From Steromphala cineraria (taxonomy: Eukaryota; Mollusca; Gastropoda; Trochida; Trochidae): DNA of 64,000 nt. Location: the NCBI GenBank assembly GCA_916613615.1, contig OU744725.1:10088708-10152707 (forward strand), read 5' to 3'. Below, one piece after another: positions 61,545 through 64,000 of the stretch. The notes under the pieces were generated by a model. That model saw nothing but the letters and a program-made list of their open reading frames with translations, was not told the origin of the DNA and ran no database searches. Positions within the stretch are counted from its first letter, which is position 1, and every line of letters begins with the position of its first letter. Made by a program: the position numbers and the translations under genes.

Positions 61545-61755
61545 AACAATTCACAATCCTAATTAAAGTTAGGGTATGGAACAAAATCATCTTGTCAAAC
61601 CTCATCAATGATAGAGTCTTTCCCTTGATTTGATTCGTTAATCTGTAGACAGACACTTTTATAATACACTTTAGATATGATACCCTGAGGGCATATCTGA
61701 TCCGCACTTAACCTCATAATGTGTTTTGTTACTCCAAACTAGAACTGAAACTTGT
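61545..61755. repeat. Local ~230-bp repeat, copy at the B/C junction
   Basis: Matches 34010-34220 and 34620-34848. It is followed directly by sequence equivalent to 34848 onward, unlike the A/B junction, where a further 612 bp intervenes. Confidence 0.75.
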
Positions 61756-62008
61756 TCTCCTGATACTTCGTGTGACGTCTCTTAAATTACGTTTGTTACT
61801 CCCATAACAATTTGGTGAACTTAGCTGTCCCCAAAATATATCTGCATTAGAAGTTTAGACTTTCAATGACTGATTTTTATTCAAAAGCCTTACTTATAGA
61901 TCTCAAGGGTAGTATAAAAACTGCTAGTAGCATAGAAGGTGAATTGAATAGCTATAATACGGAGATCATTTATGTAAAAGACTTAAGTGTTAAGGGTAAT
62001 GTAAAGAG

Positions 62009-62066
62009 TGAGTGAGTGAGTTATTGTTTTACGCCGCTTGGGCAATATTACAGCCATTAGCGGCGT
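62009..62066 (+). mobile_element. 58-bp retroposon-like insertion with 15-bp target duplication
   Basis: Begins TGAGTGAGTGAGTTATTG, then ACGCCGCTTGGG and CAATATTACAGCC. It is flanked by GGGTAATGTAAAGAG at 61994-62008 and 62067-62081. Unit B has one copy of the 15-mer (35076-35090) and no insert. The motif resembles a short interspersed repeat familiar from molluscan sequences (memory, not searched). The perfect long duplication indicates a recent retroposition-type event. Confidence 0.85.
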
Positions 62067-63424
62067 GGGTAATGTAAAGAGATGGAAATACTATAAAAGG
62101 TGAATTGACTAGCTATGATACAGATACAAAAGAAGTTTGAGATTTGTATTCATGTTAGTGTATTGGAATATAATTGAACTGATGGAGGCAACAAGTTTCA
62201 AATTTGTTTATCACAGTGCTAATTATTTACAGAAAATAGAGAGGAATACTTATTGGTGCCTTTTTAGTTCTTCTTTTTCATTTTACAAACTGTCATTCAG
62301 ACTTATTGTTACTATTCAGTAATTGCTTTATTGTGGACTAGGCGAAGTAAAGAGGGCAATACCATAATTGTTAACAGTAGCCAATAAGAAACAAGTAATA
62401 GTACAGTTATGAAAGAATGTGATGCATAAGGATGTGACATATGATGTGGTTATCAATGGTGGTATCCAGGTCGTTTTCCTGGAAAGCTAAGCCATTCTTT
62501 GATTATAAGATTGGTTGATTATCAGTGTGAAAACCTATATGACAACGCTCGAACAATTGGCTAATGCAAGATCATTAGCTTCCCCTAAGCCCTTGCGGTA
62601 AAGTCCCTCGGAAGAAACGTCTAGACATGATATCCTAACACATCTTGAAAGGATTGCTCATAGTAAACAAAGAAAGGCTTACTTCATTAAAGTTGTCTTT
62701 ATTATCTATTTCCACCAAGGAAATACATGTCACATGGCACAGACAAATTCACAAAATTAGTTATTTGAAAGATCAAGTGATTGAATATACTTTACAATGA
62801 AACCCACCTTAACTTCATCCTGAGAACATGTGAAAAACAGATCTGACACTGTTTGAAGCAGGAGATAGCTTCAATTTCCCCTTCTCAAGTTGAAAACATG
62901 TGCATGTGATAATGTTGTGCTGCACCATGCTTTACAACAAGACTTTCATGAATTCCGTGCAGATACAGACAGATACAATGTACATTTCATGAACTGAAAA
63001 TTGGCTTAATTAAGGAACATCAAACCTTGTTTTAATACATTTCTGTGACCTTTTGACAAATTGTTTTTTAATTAACCCTAAACAATCTTGAGCGCTCAAT
63101 CTGCATGTGAAATACATATTATACGGTTATGCGAATGAAATTGTAGTAATGTTGCAGAATTGTAGTTCACTCAACCATTATACGGTTACAATAACTTTTT
63201 GAACCTTTCTATATCATTACACTACATATCTTTAATATAGAAAGAAAGACCTATCAACTCTTCATATGTGGTGTATATGAAAAACATTCCTTTGGCTTTA
63301 TAGATGTCAGTGATAACCAGGATTGGTTGTCACAGATATTCACTCGGGTCGAGGTACTTATTAGCCACAATAAGTCTATCTATTTCATATCCAAGCACAT
63401 AGTGATGCTGTATCAATAATGATT

Positions 63425-63905
63425 TGTCTCAAGGACAATAATCTCACTGGGCAGATCAATGACAAATGACTAGTCCTGGTTATAATACCCAGGAGACGGG
63501 TAATTAGCAGCCGTCGACGTGACATATAGAGGGAAATGTACTTTTGTACTACTGTTACTAAAATCAGAGAATTATCCAACTATTTCAATCAAATATATAC
63601 TTGTAAATTAACTGAAAATCTTTTTTTTGTTAATCAACTCGTCGTGGTTCGGAAAGTTCCACCCAATAAAAGATACTTCTTTTAATTCACTTGCGTAGCA
63701 CAATGTAATATGGAATTAAAACGAGTCAAACGTTTTCATTTCAAAAACCTTGATCTTCAAATAATAATCAAACAAGTAGTGACATTGTATCGATAACGAT
63801 TGATCCAACTGCCGGTAACAGATCAATAACAGATAACAAGTCCTGCTTACCATACCCAGGAGACGGGGAATTGGAAACTGTTTACGTGACATATACAGAG
63901 TGTAG
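63425..63905. repeat. Palindrome-bearing repeat, unit C copies
   Basis: Cores at 63466-63483 (ATGACTAGTCCTGGTTAT) and 63833-63850, matching 36707 and 37055 in unit B. The spacing of about 350 bp is kept. Confidence 0.7.
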
Positions 63906-64000
63906 AAGCTCACACAGTGAAAACGGATATTGCTCGTTGAATGGTCGTACATCTTTATAGCTACAGGTGTTTTCCTTAAAAATATCATGTAATTTGGAGT

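Larger units (their letters stand above)
61536..64000. repeat. Macro-tandem unit C (start of third copy)
   Basis: From about 61756 to the end of the window the sequence follows unit B 34848-37220 closely. The last bases pair with B 37180-37220, so the repeat continues beyond the window. In the segment where A and B differ completely (B 35210 onward), C resembles B and not A. A 58-bp insertion at 62009-62066 is private to C, and the hairpin region B 36337-36418 is absent from C. Confidence 0.92.

Noticed and set aside
63385..63988. Two similar minus-strand ORFs suggesting a duplicated protein family
   Set aside because: They share the palindrome-bearing DNA repeat, and other copies of that repeat have stops in the same frame, so similarity is at DNA level.

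Overview
This looks like animal nuclear DNA, most probably from a mollusc. It is AT-rich, with only short scattered open frames, GT/AG-type splice signals inside the transposon gene, and LINE, SINE, Harbinger, hAT-like and piggyBac-like elements. A 58-bp insertion near the right end opens with the TGAGTGAGTGAG...ACGCCGC pattern that I associate with molluscan (abalone-type) repeats. Species cannot be named from the sequence. No complete host protein gene can be supported; nearly everything recognisable is mobile DNA, its debris, or duplicated non-coding sequence.

The dominant feature is a very large head-to-tail duplication. Unit A (about 1-34235) is followed by unit B (about 34236-61535) and by the start of unit C (about 61536-64000). 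By eye, aligned stretches are roughly 90-95 % identical, with many indels. Matching blocks are A 33-1334 with B 34240-35209, A 5449-22251 with B 40509-58938, A 30412-32225 with B 59017-61141, and B 34848-37220 with C 61756-64000. A and B carry unrelated segments at the same place (A 1335-5448 against B 35210-40508), while C follows B there. The junctions fall in a local repeat of about 230 bp.

Unit A alone contains an 8-kb Harbinger (PIF) DNA transposon at 22295-30329. Its two genes converge: a MADF-type DNA-binding protein on + (spliced, 22511-27038) and a DDE transposase on - (27964-30195). Both are dead. A 163-bp foldback hAT-like MITE sits in exon 1 of the MADF gene, a TTAA-flanked piggyBac-like MITE sits in its last exon, a 5'-truncated LINE splits the transposase, and the transposase has lost its middle. 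Its long intron contains a two-finger C2H2 ORF and a divergent ORF separated by a short CRE-containing interval.

Unit B alone contains the C-terminal part of a second LINE (43489-44430), a 719-bp insertion (41408-42126), and a 2-kb segment with a Tc1/mariner fragment fused to a Cys-rich motif plus an antisense exon-like frame (56877-57327). tRNA-derived SINEs lie at 18868-19110, 53938-54150 and 32525-33033.

The best hint of a host gene is a hydrophobic leader exon in B (51887-51982) with a good splice donor. Its copy in A has lost the ATG and frame, and a possible short second exon differs only synonymously between the copies. I found no rRNA, intact tRNA, CRISPR or prokaryote-like operon.
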